A stretch of 64,000 nt of DNA from Azorinus chamasolen (GCA_963576725.1 OY755240.1:59334633-59398632), one strand, 5' to 3'; counted from the stretch's first letter, positions 43,938 to 56,215 are shown. Numbers and translations: made by a program. The notes: generated from the sequence alone by a model not told the origin.

Positions 43938-44450
43938 GAATGTACAGACTTACCGCCATAACTTACCTCCAGCAATATGCAAGTGTAAAGTCCTCACTCT
44001 TCATACTAAGAATGTAAAGAATAACCGCAATTACTTGGGCTTAGTTATATTCCCCTCTCTTCATATTAAAAATGTACAGACTTACCGCCATAACTAGCGT
44101 CTTTACCAATACCCAGATATACACCCCTCTTTCATACTGAAATGTACAGACTTACCGCCATAACTAGTGTCTCTACCAATACCTAAGTATACATCCTCCA
44201 CTCAAAGTACTTAGAACGTATAGACTTACCGCCATAACTAGTGTATGTATCAATACCTAGGTAGTAGATATACATCCTCCACTCACAGTACTTAGAACGT
44301 ACAGACTTACCGCATTAACTAGTGTCTCTAACAATACCTAGGTATACATCCTCCACTCCCAGTACTTAGAATGTATAGACTTACTGTCATTAATTGGGCG
44401 ATGACCTCTACCAATACCAAGGTATATACTCGGGGAGCCAATGGGGTGTA
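43938..44450. repeat. Minisatellite, about 70-95-bp units, block 1
   Basis: Units contain 'aatgtacagacttaccgcca', 'taactagtgtctctaccaat' and 'acctaggtatacatcctcca'. About six copies with variable spacing. The same unit returns at 45760-46520, so an array has been split by the repeats at 44600-45700. A C run and (CA)n follow at 44461-44494. Confidence 0.75.
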
Positions 44451-44599
44451 CCGTGCAACCCCCCCCCCCCCACACACACACACACACACACACACGACTT
44501 TTTTCATGTACATTGTACACTTTAGCTAACCATTTTGCCATTTTTGTTTGCTTTATATGAGATAGACTGGTGTCTGTCGAAAATGTCAACATCCATTAC

Positions 44600-45700
44600 T
44601 GTTCTCATAAATATTCATACATATGCAAATTAGTTTATATCAGAAAAGTAATATTTACTATCAAAGCAATGCCCCATATCTATGTTTGTAACAATTGATT
44701 TCATGATTCATCAAAAATAACTGAGATCTAGCGGAGTATTACAGGTAGGTGTCAAATTTCCAAAATTTGTGAAAGGACCGGTTACCATGGAAACCATTAC
44801 AATGCTACTTACAGTTCATTGTTTGGGTATCGATTCAGATAATTTGCTTTCTGAGAATTTGTCATCAATTTAAACTACATTTGAAGTTGTTTTCTGATAT
44901 TGGTAGGAAAGAAATTGAGAGGTTTGCGTTATTTCTGTACAAGCACAATGTCTTTTTTTTGGTATTTGATATTTTGTTTTCTGAGGATTTTATCATGTTA
45001 AACTGCATTTGAAGTTGTTTTCTGATATTTGTAGGATAAAAAGTGTTTATTTACGTTATTTCTATATTGTGTTTACTATTTTAAATGTTCTCATTAATAT
45101 TCATGATTATGCAAATAAGGTAATTTAAAACAAACAGCTGGAAATAAAGACACACTGTCCTATCTCCAATTTGGTATCAGTTTTGTAGGTTTAGGACAAA
45201 ATCTGACTGTGATATGCACGATTTTGCAGGTACGGGCTATCATTACGAAACCTGGGGTGTAGCCAGGGAAACGGTGAAAACGGTACTTAAAACCATTGCT
45301 TAGTCCTCAAATTGGATATTTTGTTTCCTGGAGGGGTGTTATCATGCTAAACTGCATTTGAAGTTATTTTCTGAAATTTGTAGGATGAAAAAATGAAAAG
45401 TTTACGTTATTTCTATACTTCGTTTACTTTTTTTTTAATGTTCTCAGTAATAGTCATGAGTATGCAAATAAGGTAAATTCAAATAACAAGTTGGAAATAA
45501 CATCACAACGTCTTGTCTTCCATTTGGTACCAGTTTTATAGGTTTAGGACAAAAACTAGCTGTGATATGGGCAAATTTGCAGGTATATGTCATGTTTACG
45601 AACACTGGGGTGGGGGGGCATGGAAACGGTTAAAATACACATAGCCTAAACTAATTTAAACTTGGGTACATTTTCGCGATTCTGATTCAGAAGACTTTTC
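44600..45700. repeat. Three imperfect large repeats
   Basis: Anchors 'tgttctcataaatattcata' (44603), 'tgttctcattaatattcatg' (45090) and 'tgttctcagtaatagtcatg' (45441) each precede 'atgcaaat' and later 'ttttctgatatttgtaggat' and 'gtttacgttatttctat'. Units are about 350-490 bp. ATGCAAAT is the classic POU octamer; whether it is used is unknown. Confidence 0.6.
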
Positions 45701-45759
45701 TGAACAATTTGGTACGAATGAAAAAAGTATAGGGGGTGCACGGTAGACCCAATTCCGTG

Positions 45760-45952
45760 TAATACATCCTCCTCTCTTCATACAAAAAATGTACAGACTT
45801 ACCACCAGAACATGCGTCTGGTTGATCTGCATCAAAACGCAGGTATACATTTCCCTCTATTCATACTAAGAATGTACATACTTACCACCAGATCTCAGGA
45901 ATACAGTCCCACATTGTGATGGTTAATATCACCAATGCCCAGGTGTATATCA

Positions 45953-46029
<77 letters not shown>

Positions 46030-46057
46030 ATGCCCAGGTGTATATCACATCTCTCTC

Positions 46058-46088
<31 letters not shown>

Positions 46089-46530
46089 TTCATATATATT
46101 ATTAATATACTGTAACACTATATATACTATAACGCCATGTTTTGGGTCTGGTTAACCTCTACCAATAGGCAGGTAAGACTAAGACTTTACAGACTCGACA
46201 CCTAACTTGCATCTGGGTGACTTCCAACACTACTCAGGTATACAGTGTCCTTTAGCGAGCATGTACAGACTGACTGGCATTGCATGGACTTACTACACCC
46301 CTTTCTTTGTCCTAAGAATGTACAGATTTACCGCCATAACTTGAATATGGTTGACTCCTCTTCATACAAAGAATGTACAGACTTACCGTCATAACTTGGT
46401 TCTTGTTGACCTCCATCAATACCCAGGTATAAAGTCCCCTCTCTTCATACAAAGAATGTACAGACTTACCGCCATAACATCGGTCTGGTTGACATTCACC
46501 AATACCCAGGTATACAGCTCCCTCTCTTCA
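45760..46530. repeat. Minisatellite block 2, with (TC)n runs
   Basis: Same unit as block 1 ('tcttcatacaaagaatgtac', 'cagacttaccgccataactt', 'caatacccaggtata'). Two (TC)n microsatellites (45953-46028, 46050-46089) lie within it. Confidence 0.75.
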
Positions 46531-46734
46531 TACTTCAACAACCGGTACTGTAGGCTGTTTAAACCATCCTCACTCATACGACCTGCTGGATTTTTCATAA
46601 GTTTCGGTCTGCAGATTACAGTAATTTTATAAAATAATCACAAAATTATCGTCTATGAGGACAAACTTGTCATTTGGTATCGTATTGTTATTTCAAATCC
46701 TCGCAACATTAGACTTTTAATAAAGAATAATTGA

Positions 46735-46930
46735 GAACATGATTTTCACCCTGCATTAAGCTATCACCTGTCTTAATGACCAATAATGATACTTATTTGA
46801 GTGTTCGAATTAGTTCGCCCTTGCTATATATTGAATGGTGGTATCCTAATTCAGTTTTGTACATTTATGTATGTAACATTTCATTATACGTATACAGTAT
46901 ACACACCCTAAACCGGAACTTCCAGGTACC
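46735..46930. mobile_element. Broken G1 MITE pieces
   Basis: 'tttcaccctgcattaagcta' at 46743 is a G1 arm. 'acagtatacacaccctaaac' at 46897 is a decayed G1 end. Confidence 0.4.
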
Positions 46931-46984
46931 ACATAGCCACCGATCCGACAACTGAATGACAAACTGTCGCTTGGACTCCATAAA

Positions 46985-48010
46985 CCGTGTCAATATCAGA
47001 TGTTACCCGTACAATAAACTGTCTATACGAGGTAAACTGTGTCTACGTGAGATTTTACCCGCACAATATACTGTGTATACTGATTACGAAATGTTACCCG
47101 CACAATAAATTGTGTCTGTACGAGATGTTACCCACACAATGGACTGTGTCTATACGACATGTTACCCAGACAATAATCTATTCCTATACGAGATGTTACC
47201 CGACAATAAAGTATGTAACATATATTACCGGCATAATAAACAGTGTCTATACGATGTTATCTGGACAACAAACTACGTGAACATGAGAATTTACCCGCAT
47301 AATATACTGAGTCTATACGCGATATTACCCCACACAATAAACTGTGTCTACATGGTATGTAACCGCATAACAAACTGTGTCTATACGATATGCTATTCAC
47401 ACAGCAAACTGTTCCTATACTATATGTTTCCCGCACAATGAAAAACCTTTTTGATAAGAGACGTTACTCACGCACTAAACTGTGTCTATACGAGATGTTA
47501 CCCGTACAATAAACTATATATATACAAGATGTTACCAGCAAAATAAAATGTCTTTACAAGATTTCACCCGTACAATATACTGTGTCTATACGAGATGTTA
47601 CCAGCACGATAAACTGTGCGAATTGACACGCACAGTATACGTTGGCTATGCGAGATGTTGCCAACACAATAAACTATGTCTATACGAGATGTTAAGACGT
47701 TATACAATAAACTGTGTCTATACGAGTTGAGATCCACACAATAAACTATGTCTAAATGGGTTGTTACCGATGATACCCATGCACTAAATCGTGACTATGC
47801 GAAAAACTTACCCACACAATAACCTGTGTCCGTATACGAGTGTTACCCGCACAATAAATCGTGTCTGTGCGAGTTGTTACCCGCCCAATAAACAGTGTCT
47901 GTACGATATATTACCAGTACTGTATACCATGTCTGCATAAAATGTTATCAGCACTTTTAACTGTGTATTTTCGAGTTATTACCCGCCCAATAGCCTGTAT
48001 CAACGCGAAC
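46985..48010. repeat. Minisatellite, about 28 copies of a 34-bp unit
   Basis: The unit reads 'atgttacccgcacaataaac' + 'tgtgtctatacgag' with frequent small insertions and deletions (33-40 bp). Small frames across it are consequences of the repeat. Confidence 0.85.
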
Positions 48011-48227
48011 TGTATTTCATGTATGAAACTACGAATATACATAGATTGAAGTTTTATAATTACACATAATGACATTAACCCTTACAACGCTGAATTTTTA
48101 AATGGACTATTCCAAATTTCAAACTTATGGTGAATATTCAGGACATTTTTTAAAATAAAAGTGTAACATGGCAAAGTGTGCAGACCCTGTTTGTAAGGGA
48201 CATCGTGTCCGCACTGCTAAATAAATA

Positions 48228-48432
48228 CAGTAGAACCCCTCTAATGCGACCACTTAATAAATACACATGGTTGTCTTTGTAAGCAGGTGGTTGCTTAATG
48301 CAGGGCAAAAGTAATGCAGAAAGCTCCTCTAGGAGCTTTCTGCATTACTTTTGTCCTGCATTAAGCTACCACCTGCATCTAGCACCCATAATTATACCTC
48401 TTTTAGGTGGTCGCGTTAGCGGGGTTTTACTG
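48228..48432. mobile_element. Complete pogo-like MITE G1, 205 bp
   Basis: TA-flanked (48226-48227, 48433-48434). Ends CAGTAGAACCCCTCTAATGC and GCGGGGTTTTACTG are inverted. The hairpin 'ggtggttgcttaatgcaggg' ... 'agaaagctcctctaggagct' ... 'ctgcattaagctaccacct' fills the middle. CAGT-starting ends with TA duplication fit pogo/Tigger-type Tc1-mariner elements (inference). Best G1 copy in the window. Confidence 0.85.
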
Positions 48433-48902
48433 TAATTGCATAAGCAAACTGAGCAGTTTCTACAGAAGTTTGATCTCGATTTTATCGGTTACAACAAATA
48501 GTGCCAGCTTTTTTCTTTGTGAAGGAATGGATAAACATGCTCGAGTAAAATACGTAGGTAAAATAGTCATATGTCCATAGGACAAACTAGCTTACTTCTC
48601 ACGATTGATTGGGTTCCCGGCGTCTCGCTCGTGAGGCAAAGCCTCGTACACACCAATATTTCTTGCTCTCTTCATGGGCGTTAACCCGACGTGCACCAAC
48701 CTGCATAAGCATGAGGTAATATTACATTAGCGCCAGTACGGGAAGAAATTCTAAATCTATGTAGCGCATGACACTGCTTGAATTCAAGTCAATATAACTT
48801 TTTCGGGGTTTTTTTCACACGTGTGATATGCACGCAAATGACGAAGAAGGTAAGTCGAATATACATAGGAAAAGTTTATGTATTTATTTTGTGTGTGTTG
48901 TG

Positions 48903-48903
<1 letters not shown>
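48433..48903. other. Unassigned DNA
   Basis: A small palindrome 'cgaggctttgcctc'-like motif near 48630 ('gtgaggcaaagcctcgt'). No other feature. Confidence 0.35.

Positions 48904-48976
<73 letters not shown>
48904..48976. repeat. (CAT)24 microsatellite
   Basis: An uninterrupted CAT run of about 73 bp. Poly-His, poly-Met, poly-Ser and poly-Ile frames through it are artefacts of the repeat. Confidence 0.95.
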
Positions 48977-48978
<2 letters not shown>

Positions 48979-49436
48979 GTTTAGTTTATACAGGCCAGAG
49001 ATTAATCCGTTAGCAAGGGTGAGGCATGTCTGCCTGTGTGATGAAAGGAATATTACCCAGGTGTTCTTTTTTATTGATAAACTAGTTACTCATTGAGAAA
49101 AATAAATATGACATTCAACAAGTCTCGTGCAATATTACCTTACTATCTTCTACTCTCAGTAGCTACCCTACAGGATGTTGAACAAGTAGGGGCGCTACTG
49201 AACCGCTACTGAACTGACTGGTCAGTGACGTATATCTGGTGAGTCGTCGGAAAACAGTTTCAGGCGACGGGCAAACGTTTTCCATATACTCCACGGTTTT
49301 GTATTTGTTTTATCCTTTAACAAAAACAAACCAGATAATCTTTCATCGAAATACTATCACATGTTTTTATTTTGTGATTTGCATTGACTTGGTCACTGAG
49401 ACCCATCTCTATGTCTGATTCTGGTTCAAACTGACG

Positions 49437-49686
49437 GTATCCCTTCTCTTGCTGAAATTTGAAATACATTTCTCCTTCTTTACTCATGCCCTGTTGTATA
49501 ATTACATATATCTTCACTGTGTACAAGTACTTTGCTGTGCAATCACTGCTGTGGAGTGCACTGGTTGCACATCCAATTTGTAAATAGTGCAGATCCTGTT
49601 GAGACAGCTCTTGCAGGAGCTGTTTTATCTGGGTTTTCACTATTTACAGGTAGGCATATTGACGCGAATAGCAAGCGAAGAGTTAA
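49437..49686. mobile_element. TTAA MITE family T3, copy 2
   Basis: Close in sequence and length to 32689-32938. Left end 'cccttctcttgctgaa' (its TTAA decayed to GTAT), right end 'gcaagcgaagagttaa'. Hairpin apex 'agctcttgcaggagct'. The 107-codon minus frame here shares about 50 of 67 residues with a frame in copy 1. Confidence 0.75.
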
Positions 49687-49921
49687 CTTCGCTCGCTACT
49701 AAAACAGAAAGGTTTTACAGTTCTTTCTTAACCTCTTTAACTGTTTGAATGATCCATACTATTGGTCAATATATATGGTTACATTTCTCCCGAATATTGA
49801 ACAGTCAGACTCTGGAGAATAACTCAGATTGAAAGTCAGAAGTAAGTTTACAACCTATGAGTCAGGGTTTTAAGTAGTGCCATAAATAAATGGGAATTGT
49901 TATGTAATACTATTTGATTTA

Positions 49922-50125
49922 TTGTTTAAACCCCCGGTGACTTTTGTCACTGACCGTTCCAAGGCGGTACTTCCATCTTCCTCCTATTGTATGTTTGTTT
50001 TGTCTTTGTGCGTCTCTTGTTGTTTTTTCTACCTATGTACATTTGCTGTTTCCTTGTGTTGCTGTTCGGGCGAGTGTTTATTCTGTATGTGGTGTTTCCT
50101 GCATGACTCATTTTTGTACTTTTAC
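49922..50125 (-). repeat. Repeat R, partial, reverse
   Basis: 'ccccggtgacttttgtcact', 'gaccgttccaaggcggtact' and 'gcatgactcatttttgtac': the left half of R in reverse. Confidence 0.65.
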
Positions 50126-50249
50126 TATCACTTCTAAAGCAGTTCATTCCATGCATTAATTCATACGGATGGAAATCAAACTTGTTTGAATTTTCTTAGC
50201 TATTTTGCGTATCATCTGCTACGGAGCATGTTATAGTTTAGCCTCCAAT

Positions 50250-51560
50250 GACGCCATTTGTTCTATATCATCCGAGGACACAATTGGTTGTATAGCATTC
50301 GTGGATATAATTTGCTCTATATCATCCGTGGACGGCATTGGTTCTATATCATTCGAGAGCACCATCTGCTATATATCATAAAAGGTAATTGGTCCTGTCT
50401 CATTCTATATCATTCATGTACACCATTTGTTCTATATCACCCGAGGTTGCTATTGATTCTATATCATCCGAGGGCATCCATTGGTTCTATATCATCATGG
50501 GACACTATTGGTTCTATATCAATCATGGATTTCATTTTGTACTATATTATCCATGTAAACCATTGATTCTGTATCATGCGAGGACACCATTGTTTTTATA
50601 TTATCTGAGGACACCATTAGTTCTCTATCATGTGACACTATTGGTTCTACAACATATGACGCCATTGGTTCCATATTATCTGAGGACACCATTAGTTCTA
50701 TATCATACAAGAACGCTATTGGTTCTTTATCAACTGAGGACACCATTAGTTCTATTTCATACAAGAACGTTATTGGCTCTTTATCATCTGAGGACACCAT
50801 TAGTGCTATATCATACAAGAACGCTATTTGCTCTTTATCATCTGCGGTCACAATTAGTTCAATATCATACAAGAACGCTAGTGGCTCTTTATCACCTGAG
50901 GACACCATCAGTTCTATATCATCTGAGGAAACATTTAGTTTTATATCATCTGAAGACACCATTTGTTCTATATAACCTGGATACATTACTCGTTCTATAC
51001 CATATGAGAACATAATTGGTGGTTCTAGGGTACCATTGGTTCTATGACAGCCGAGAACACCATTTGCAATAACATCAGAGGACACCATTGGTTCAATATA
51101 ATCTAAAGACACAATTGGTTTTATGACAGCCGAGGACACAATTAGTTCCATATCACACGCGGAACCACTTGTTCTGTACCATCTGTGGATACAATTGGTT
51201 ATATATCACCCGAGGACATCAGTGGATGACACAATTGATTCTATAACATCCGTGGAAACTATTTGTTTTATATCAGCCGAAGATAGGTTTAGTTCTATAT
51301 CATCTGAGGACACATTTGGTTCTGTCATCCGAGGACACCATTTATTCCATATAATCCGACGGCATCATTGGTTTTATATCATGAAATGACATTATCGGTT
51401 CTATATATCATTCAATGATAGTATTGATTCAATAACTGCCGAGGGCATAGCTGGTTCCATATCATCAGATGACACCATGTTTTATACCATTCAAGGACAT
51501 CATAAGTTCTATAGCATCCAATGGCACGATTAGTTCTATACTATTTAAGGAGAACATTAG
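50250..51560. repeat. Minisatellite, nearly 50 copies of a 27-bp unit
   Basis: The unit is 'accattggttctatatcatc' + 'cgaggac'. Because 27 is a multiple of three, long frames without stops appear on both strands (208 aa plus, 210 aa minus). They are not genes. Confidence 0.9.
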
Positions 51561-51879
51561 TTCTATATCATGTAGCAACAGTAGTATATATCATTGTTAT
51601 TATTAATGAAGACCCCTCAGTGTTTACACTAATGCGTCTTTTGATGATGTATGGCAGTCCATACTTTTTTATCATTTGTGCAGATGTAACATGGCACTTT
51701 AGAAGTTACTCGATTAAAACTCTCATCATTTCGCACTCACCTGACCCTGATGTCATCATCCTGGCCGCCCCACCCAAAGTACAGATTACTAAAGCCATTG
51801 ACTTTGTAATACATAGCTCTCCTCAGTGATATCACCCCACCGAAATAACCCTTTGGTTTCTTCCTATAATACAATATAA

Positions 51880-52351
51880 GTAAAACCCCATTAAACCGGA
51901 ATTCCAGTATAGAACAATTCAGATAAGTTTAAGCAGGTCGCTACTTAATGCAGGATGAAAGTACAAAAATGAGTCATGCAGGAAACACCATATACAGAAC
52001 AAACAGTCGCCCGAACAGCAACACAAGGAAACAGCACATGTACATAACTATAAAAAAAACATCAAGAGACGCACAAAGACAAAACAAACATACAATAGGG
52101 GAAAGATGGAAGTACTGCCTTGGAACGGTCACTGACAAAAGTGACTGAGAGGTTAAACCGATTTATGGGCGCCCAGCCACACTTGTTCCATCCCCATCCT
52201 AAAAGACAAACAGTGCAACTACAGTGGTAAAGTGCATGTATAACACGCAGAGGGAACTTTCTGTATGATTTTCATCCTGTATTTAGCTGTGACCTGTTTC
52301 AAAGACCTATATTTACGTTAATTCAACGTCCGGTTTAGAGGGTTTTTACTG
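51880..52351. mobile_element. G1 MITE split by repeat R
   Basis: The left end 'agtaaaaccccattaaaccg' and 'gctacttaatgcaggatgaa' break at about 51960. The right arm 'tttcatcctgtatttagctg' resumes at about 52246 and ends 'gagggtttttactgta'. Repeat R lies between. Confidence 0.75.
51960..52245 (+). repeat. Repeat R, short copy nested in G1
   Basis: 'gtacaaaaatgagtcatgca' to 'ggtaaagtgcatgtataaca'. The middle part 'taaacgtatcccctctccga' is missing, so this copy is internally deleted. Confidence 0.65.
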
Positions 52352-53160
52352 TATTTATATTTATTATGCATTACATCTGAATTTAGTAATTAATCCTAAA
52401 TACAAGGCTACAAATATAATGTATGTCTAAGCCCACTGAATAGTAAATCCTTATCCCGCTGTGACAAACATAATGTCTGCTCAAATTTGAATCAGGTGCA
52501 GTGTTGACTATTTTCGACTCGATCATTTGTTTGTGAACCTACTGACTTAGTAACAAACGGCTTGGATTCTAATGAGATAGTGAGTTACTCGGTGTTTCAT
52601 CTGGATCCAAAATGCCGGTCAGGTATCGGATCGTGTGAAATGGTTATAGGACAAGTGGCAGTTGTGTTACTCAAACTTTTTTGACACCAACATAAAAATG
52701 AATACTAATTAAAACATTCTTAATATACTCATAAGACTAATCTTGCATAAACATATTTATAAACTGATCATAAATGTTGACACTGTTTCGCTCACCTTAG
52801 ACAAAAGTCATGCCATCTATTGCGTTCATAATAGTTGACGATTTTATAACCCATTGGTACACGGTGTCTCTTAAAATGTACATGGGCAAACATTGTTGAC
52901 ACAGATCAGAGGGCTCCTGAAGTAGCACTTTGATCAGGATCTGCACTGTTTGCTGAACCCATCGGTGTCAACGGCTTATACCAGCCAGTATTTGTTTGTT
53001 GTGCATTCTCAACGTGAAAGATTTATGGGTTCAAAAATAAGATGTGAATGTACTCGTATATCAAAATAAGATGTGAATGCATGTTTCTCACATAATATGG
53101 GAATAAATGGGTCATAGATTTTATCGGTCGTCGCCAGTGTTTTCAGGAATTACAATACAT
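52352..53160. other. Unassigned with T4/T1 hairpin remnants
   Basis: A T4-like 'ctcggtgtttcatctggatc' occurs at about 52590, and a T1-like 'cagatcagagggctcctgaa' / 'gatcaggatctgcactgttt' at about 52900-52952. Confidence 0.45.
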
Positions 53161-53371
53161 AGTAAAACCCTCTTACCCGGCATTCTAGTCGAAAAGAATG
53201 TATATACTTTTAGGCAGATGGATGCTTAAGGCAGGGTGAAAGTCAATCAAAAAGCTCCTAGAGGAAAGTTTTGCATGACATCCCCCTGCATTAAGCTGTC
53301 ACCTGTCTAAAAGATCGCTATTTATACTAAATTTAAAGTCCGGTTTAGAGGTGGTTTTACTCTAAATTATA
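53161..53371. mobile_element. G1 MITE, complete but diverged
   Basis: 'agtaaaaccctcttacccgg' at the left and 'ccggtttagaggtggttttact' (G1 right end, split) at the right. The hairpin apex is 'aaagctcctagaggaaag'. Confidence 0.65.
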
Positions 53372-53384
53372 GTCATAACGGCAA

Positions 53385-53840
53385 ATGTTCAACAGGGGCC
53401 ATTGCGGACAGATCAAAATCAAAACAATGATTTTAGAATTTCTTTATTTTGCCCATATTGCCATACAAGGACTATTTTTAACGTCCGTGGCGGCTAATTT
53501 ATTTGACGAAAAAGAAAAACAACTTGGAACATTTTTGGCAAAGGTTCAATCAAAGAATATTCTTGCTAAATATACTGAAATACAGCAGAGGGTTTCAGAG
53601 GAGAAGCCATTTTCTACACCATTGTCATATGAGAAAAATTAGTCAGGACATTGTCGACTATGTTTTTTTAAATATATTACATTCCTGCAAAACTACAGTG
53701 TATATTAGACTATGCCAAATTGTTTTAGAGGACTATTTTGTATTGTTTCGCTATGGGAATATACGAAACAGACAACCTTGTTGTTTATACAATGACTTGA
53801 ACAATTTGGTAGTGTGTTACCAAAGAAATATCCTGCAATA
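53385..53840 (+). pseudogene. Broken coding remnant, possibly a transposase
   Basis: 53385-53642 encodes 85 residues with a hydrophobic start ('MILEFLYFAHIAIQGLFLTS') and a charged part ('DEKEKQLGTFLAKVQSKN'). After a frameshift, 53640-53840 reads 'QDIVDYVFLNILHSCKTTV', 'RLCQIVLEDYFVLFRYGNIR' and 'YQRNIL'. The spacing 'LCQxVLExYF...R..G.R' resembles the late part of some invertebrate DNA-transposase families (THAP9/P-like); this is a weak, memory-based match. Two stops. Without a search I cannot exclude a host pseudogene. Confidence 0.25.
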
Positions 53841-53984
53841 GTATATTGAAATCCGGCTAGGGGGTTAAACGCTTTTGAAATATTCACTCTATCCATATCA
53901 GTATTGATTACCCATTTAATGCTTTCCAGAATGTTCGAATGCATAATATTACGACAAAATGCTTAAAGGCAATTCGTTTATAAA

Positions 53985-54288
53985 TTAACTATTTCCCGCC
54001 CACTGGTCCATTTTGGCACCTCTATAAATGTTATTTCTTGAAACAGTTTTGATAAATAGAGCATTTGCCACTTATGAGCAAATTGAATATTAATGAGAAT
54101 TAATTGTTAATAGCACAAGCACACAAGAAGTTTTGACCATAGCAGAAATTGTAAAGTCATACACCTATATTATATCGTAAGCAAATAGTGTATATCCTGA
54201 TTAAACGGCTCCTACATGAGCCGTCTGATTTGAATCTACTATGATTGCAAAATGCGTAGCAAAGCGTATTTATTGAGTAAAGGGTTAA
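53985..54288. mobile_element. TTAA MITE with both T2- and T1-like parts
   Basis: TTAACTATTTCCCGCCC at the left and GAGTAAAGGGTTAA at the right. 54035-54090 reads like a T2 arm ('gaaacagttttgataaatag'), and 54190-54250 is a T1 hairpin ('taaacggctcctacatgagc'). Either one MITE inserted in another or the hairpins recombined. Confidence 0.6.
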
Positions 54289-54395
54289 GACAGATGGCAT
54301 CTTAATGCAGGGTGAAAGTATTGCAGAAAACTCCTCCAGGGTTTTCTGCGTGACATTCACCCCGCATTTAGCAGCCACCTGTCTCAAAATTTCTT
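54289..54395. mobile_element. G1 hairpin core
   Basis: 'gacagatggcatcttaatgc' and 'cgcatttagcagccacctgt' around 'aaaactcctccagggtttt'. No CAGT ends. 54396-55186 holds a T1 remnant (54880-54975, apex 'ggttcctatagccg') and otherwise nothing recognised. Confidence 0.55.
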
Positions 54396-55186
54396 AAAAC
54401 TTCATTACGAAAACTATGAACTATATGTAATTTGTTAAGTAAGAAGTAACAGTTGCCACTATAAGTATAATACAGTATAAATAAGAAAATTTTAATTGTC
54501 CATGCCCCGTGGAATGGGAATTTTGACATAAAGAAAATTGAATTAACTTTAATAATAAACGAATATAATAAAGTTTAATTTGTTATATTTAACAGTATTT
54601 GTTTATAATGCTATAGTTATGGAATACAAATAATGTAGTATGTCTCACCTATAGTTATTTTTACTGCTGTTTGTTGTAAAATGAATGGGCACTTGGTCAC
54701 ATGTGTATAGATTGTTTTCGTTTGTCGGCATCAGGTCAACATCATGTATTAAGAAGCACGTGAAATTATCCGCGTTGTCCGCGATGACAAAGCCGACATT
54801 TTGTATTATACCGGTGTTAAATATCGGTCCTTGTGCCTAAAACAGAAACAAAATCAAAACTAAGAAACTTCTTTACCCTGTCCTTATATAAACGCCTTTT
54901 CACAAATTTGCAAGAAGGGTAGACCCGAGCAGACGGTTCCTATAGCCGTCTGATCAGGATCAGCTCTGTTTGTTTATGACATAATACAGATATGTTTCTA
55001 CAGTTTCCGTGATATTACGATAAACTATTTTAAAATAAACAAATGAAAATTCACAGTGACATTTGTTACAAGCATATTCGTCCGGTATATGATTAACCAT
55101 CTATTCAGTTTGACAAAATAGCAATGTATGGTTATATTCGCCGTATGGTATAACTAGTTGTGTTCTGAAGACAGCTCTGACAGAGC

Positions 55187-55336
55187 AACAGATAAAGCTA
55201 CATACTCGAAACCTAAATAAGTCATTTCTCCACCACAACCATTTGTTGTAACCACTCGTTAGAATCGTCTCGAAGAGGTTTGGTGGAGAAATAAAGAAGT
55301 TATTTTTGAATATGTTTTAATTCACGCATCTTATCT
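55187..55336. mobile_element. Fold-back element F2, copy 1
   Basis: 'caacagataaagctacatac', 'catttctccaccacaacc' mirrored by 'ggtttggtggagaaat', then 'ttttaattcacgcatcttat'. All four F2 copies lie between 55.2 and 59.4 kb. Confidence 0.65.
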
Positions 55337-55955
55337 TATGAGTTCATATGAATAATGTTGTATGAGTTCACAAAGCAGGATTATTTGTCCACTAGTTGTA
55401 AGTTAATGTTTCAAAATACAGCACAACCTATATAAAGCAACCACTAAACACATCAACATATATTCTTAAAACAGAGTAGAGAAAAATTAACCACGGGATG
55501 TTTCTGTATACCGTTCTTCCTTCATTAGCTTCCTTAAAAACTCTGATTTATATCTTTGTTGAATGATGGGTGTAGTGTGCAGGCCTAATTTAATTATTTA
55601 GGATATTATTTCTTCCTTTGTTGAATGATGGGTTTAAACTGCACAAGGTCAAGTGAAAAATTAGCGAACCTCAAGACGTTCAAGTTGAATAATTAACGCG
55701 ACACGTTGCTTTTCTTCAACTTTATAATATCAATTACAATCACAAAAAGTAACACATACATTGCATGAATTCAGAATAGGATTTAGGGAGAATGGGCATA
55801 AAATATCATGTTTAGTCTACAACACTTTATATAACAGTTTGCAACATATCAGTTTGCGACTATTTTACACTATAAACTCTCATGATTCCTTACATTGGAC
55901 ATAGGCAAACAGTGAATACCCATTGTGTATATACTAGTGTTACATACAATGCAGA
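55337..55955. other. Unassigned AT-rich DNA
   Basis: A phrase 'tttgttgaatgatgggt' is repeated at about 55556 and 55616, suggesting a 60-bp local duplication. A G1-like 'acaacctatataaagcaacc' is near 55423. No genes. Confidence 0.4.
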
Positions 55956-56135
55956 ACAACAGATACACGTGCGTACTCGTGTATTAAAATCGTCATTTCT
56001 GCACAAACCTTATGTTGCGACCACTCGTTAGCATCGTCGCTGCTTAGAGACTATCCTTACCAGTGATCACAACATAGGGTTTATGGAGAAATAAAGAAGT
56101 TGATAATGTTTTAATTTTTGCATCTTATCTGGACC
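55956..56135. mobile_element. Fold-back element F2, copy 2
   Basis: 'acaacagatacacgtgcgta', 'catttctgcacaaacctta' opposite 'cataggg' and 'tttatggagaaataaag', ending 'tttgcatcttatctggacct'. Confidence 0.65.
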
Positions 56136-56215
56136 TATGTACAATGCAATCACGTGGTTATTTACCTTGTTTGTTGATCCGAATTTGAAGACAATTCCCA
56201 CACCAACAAATAGCA

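Noticed and set aside
42774..48010. Regularly spaced repeats resembling a CRISPR array
   Set aside because: The units are contiguous without unique spacers, and the context is eukaryotic transposon DNA with no cas-like genes.
48778..49013. Frames rich in His, Met, Ser or Ile
   Set aside because: They are translations of a (CAT)n microsatellite in different frames.
32689..49640. Similar peptides beginning MKTQM/IxQLLQELS in two places
   Set aside because: Both lie inside T3 MITE copies. About 15 of 67 residues differ, without sign of purifying selection, so shared DNA explains the similarity.
294..50159. Recurring small peptides such as 'VTDRSKAVLPSS' and 'VPRRYFHLPPIVCLF'
   Set aside because: They recur only because repeat R recurs. 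Different copies are open in different frames and stops interrupt most of them.
50389..51151. Long open frames on both strands (208 and 210 residues)
   Set aside because: They run through a 27-bp tandem repeat; a unit divisible by three with no stop gives open frames on both strands automatically.
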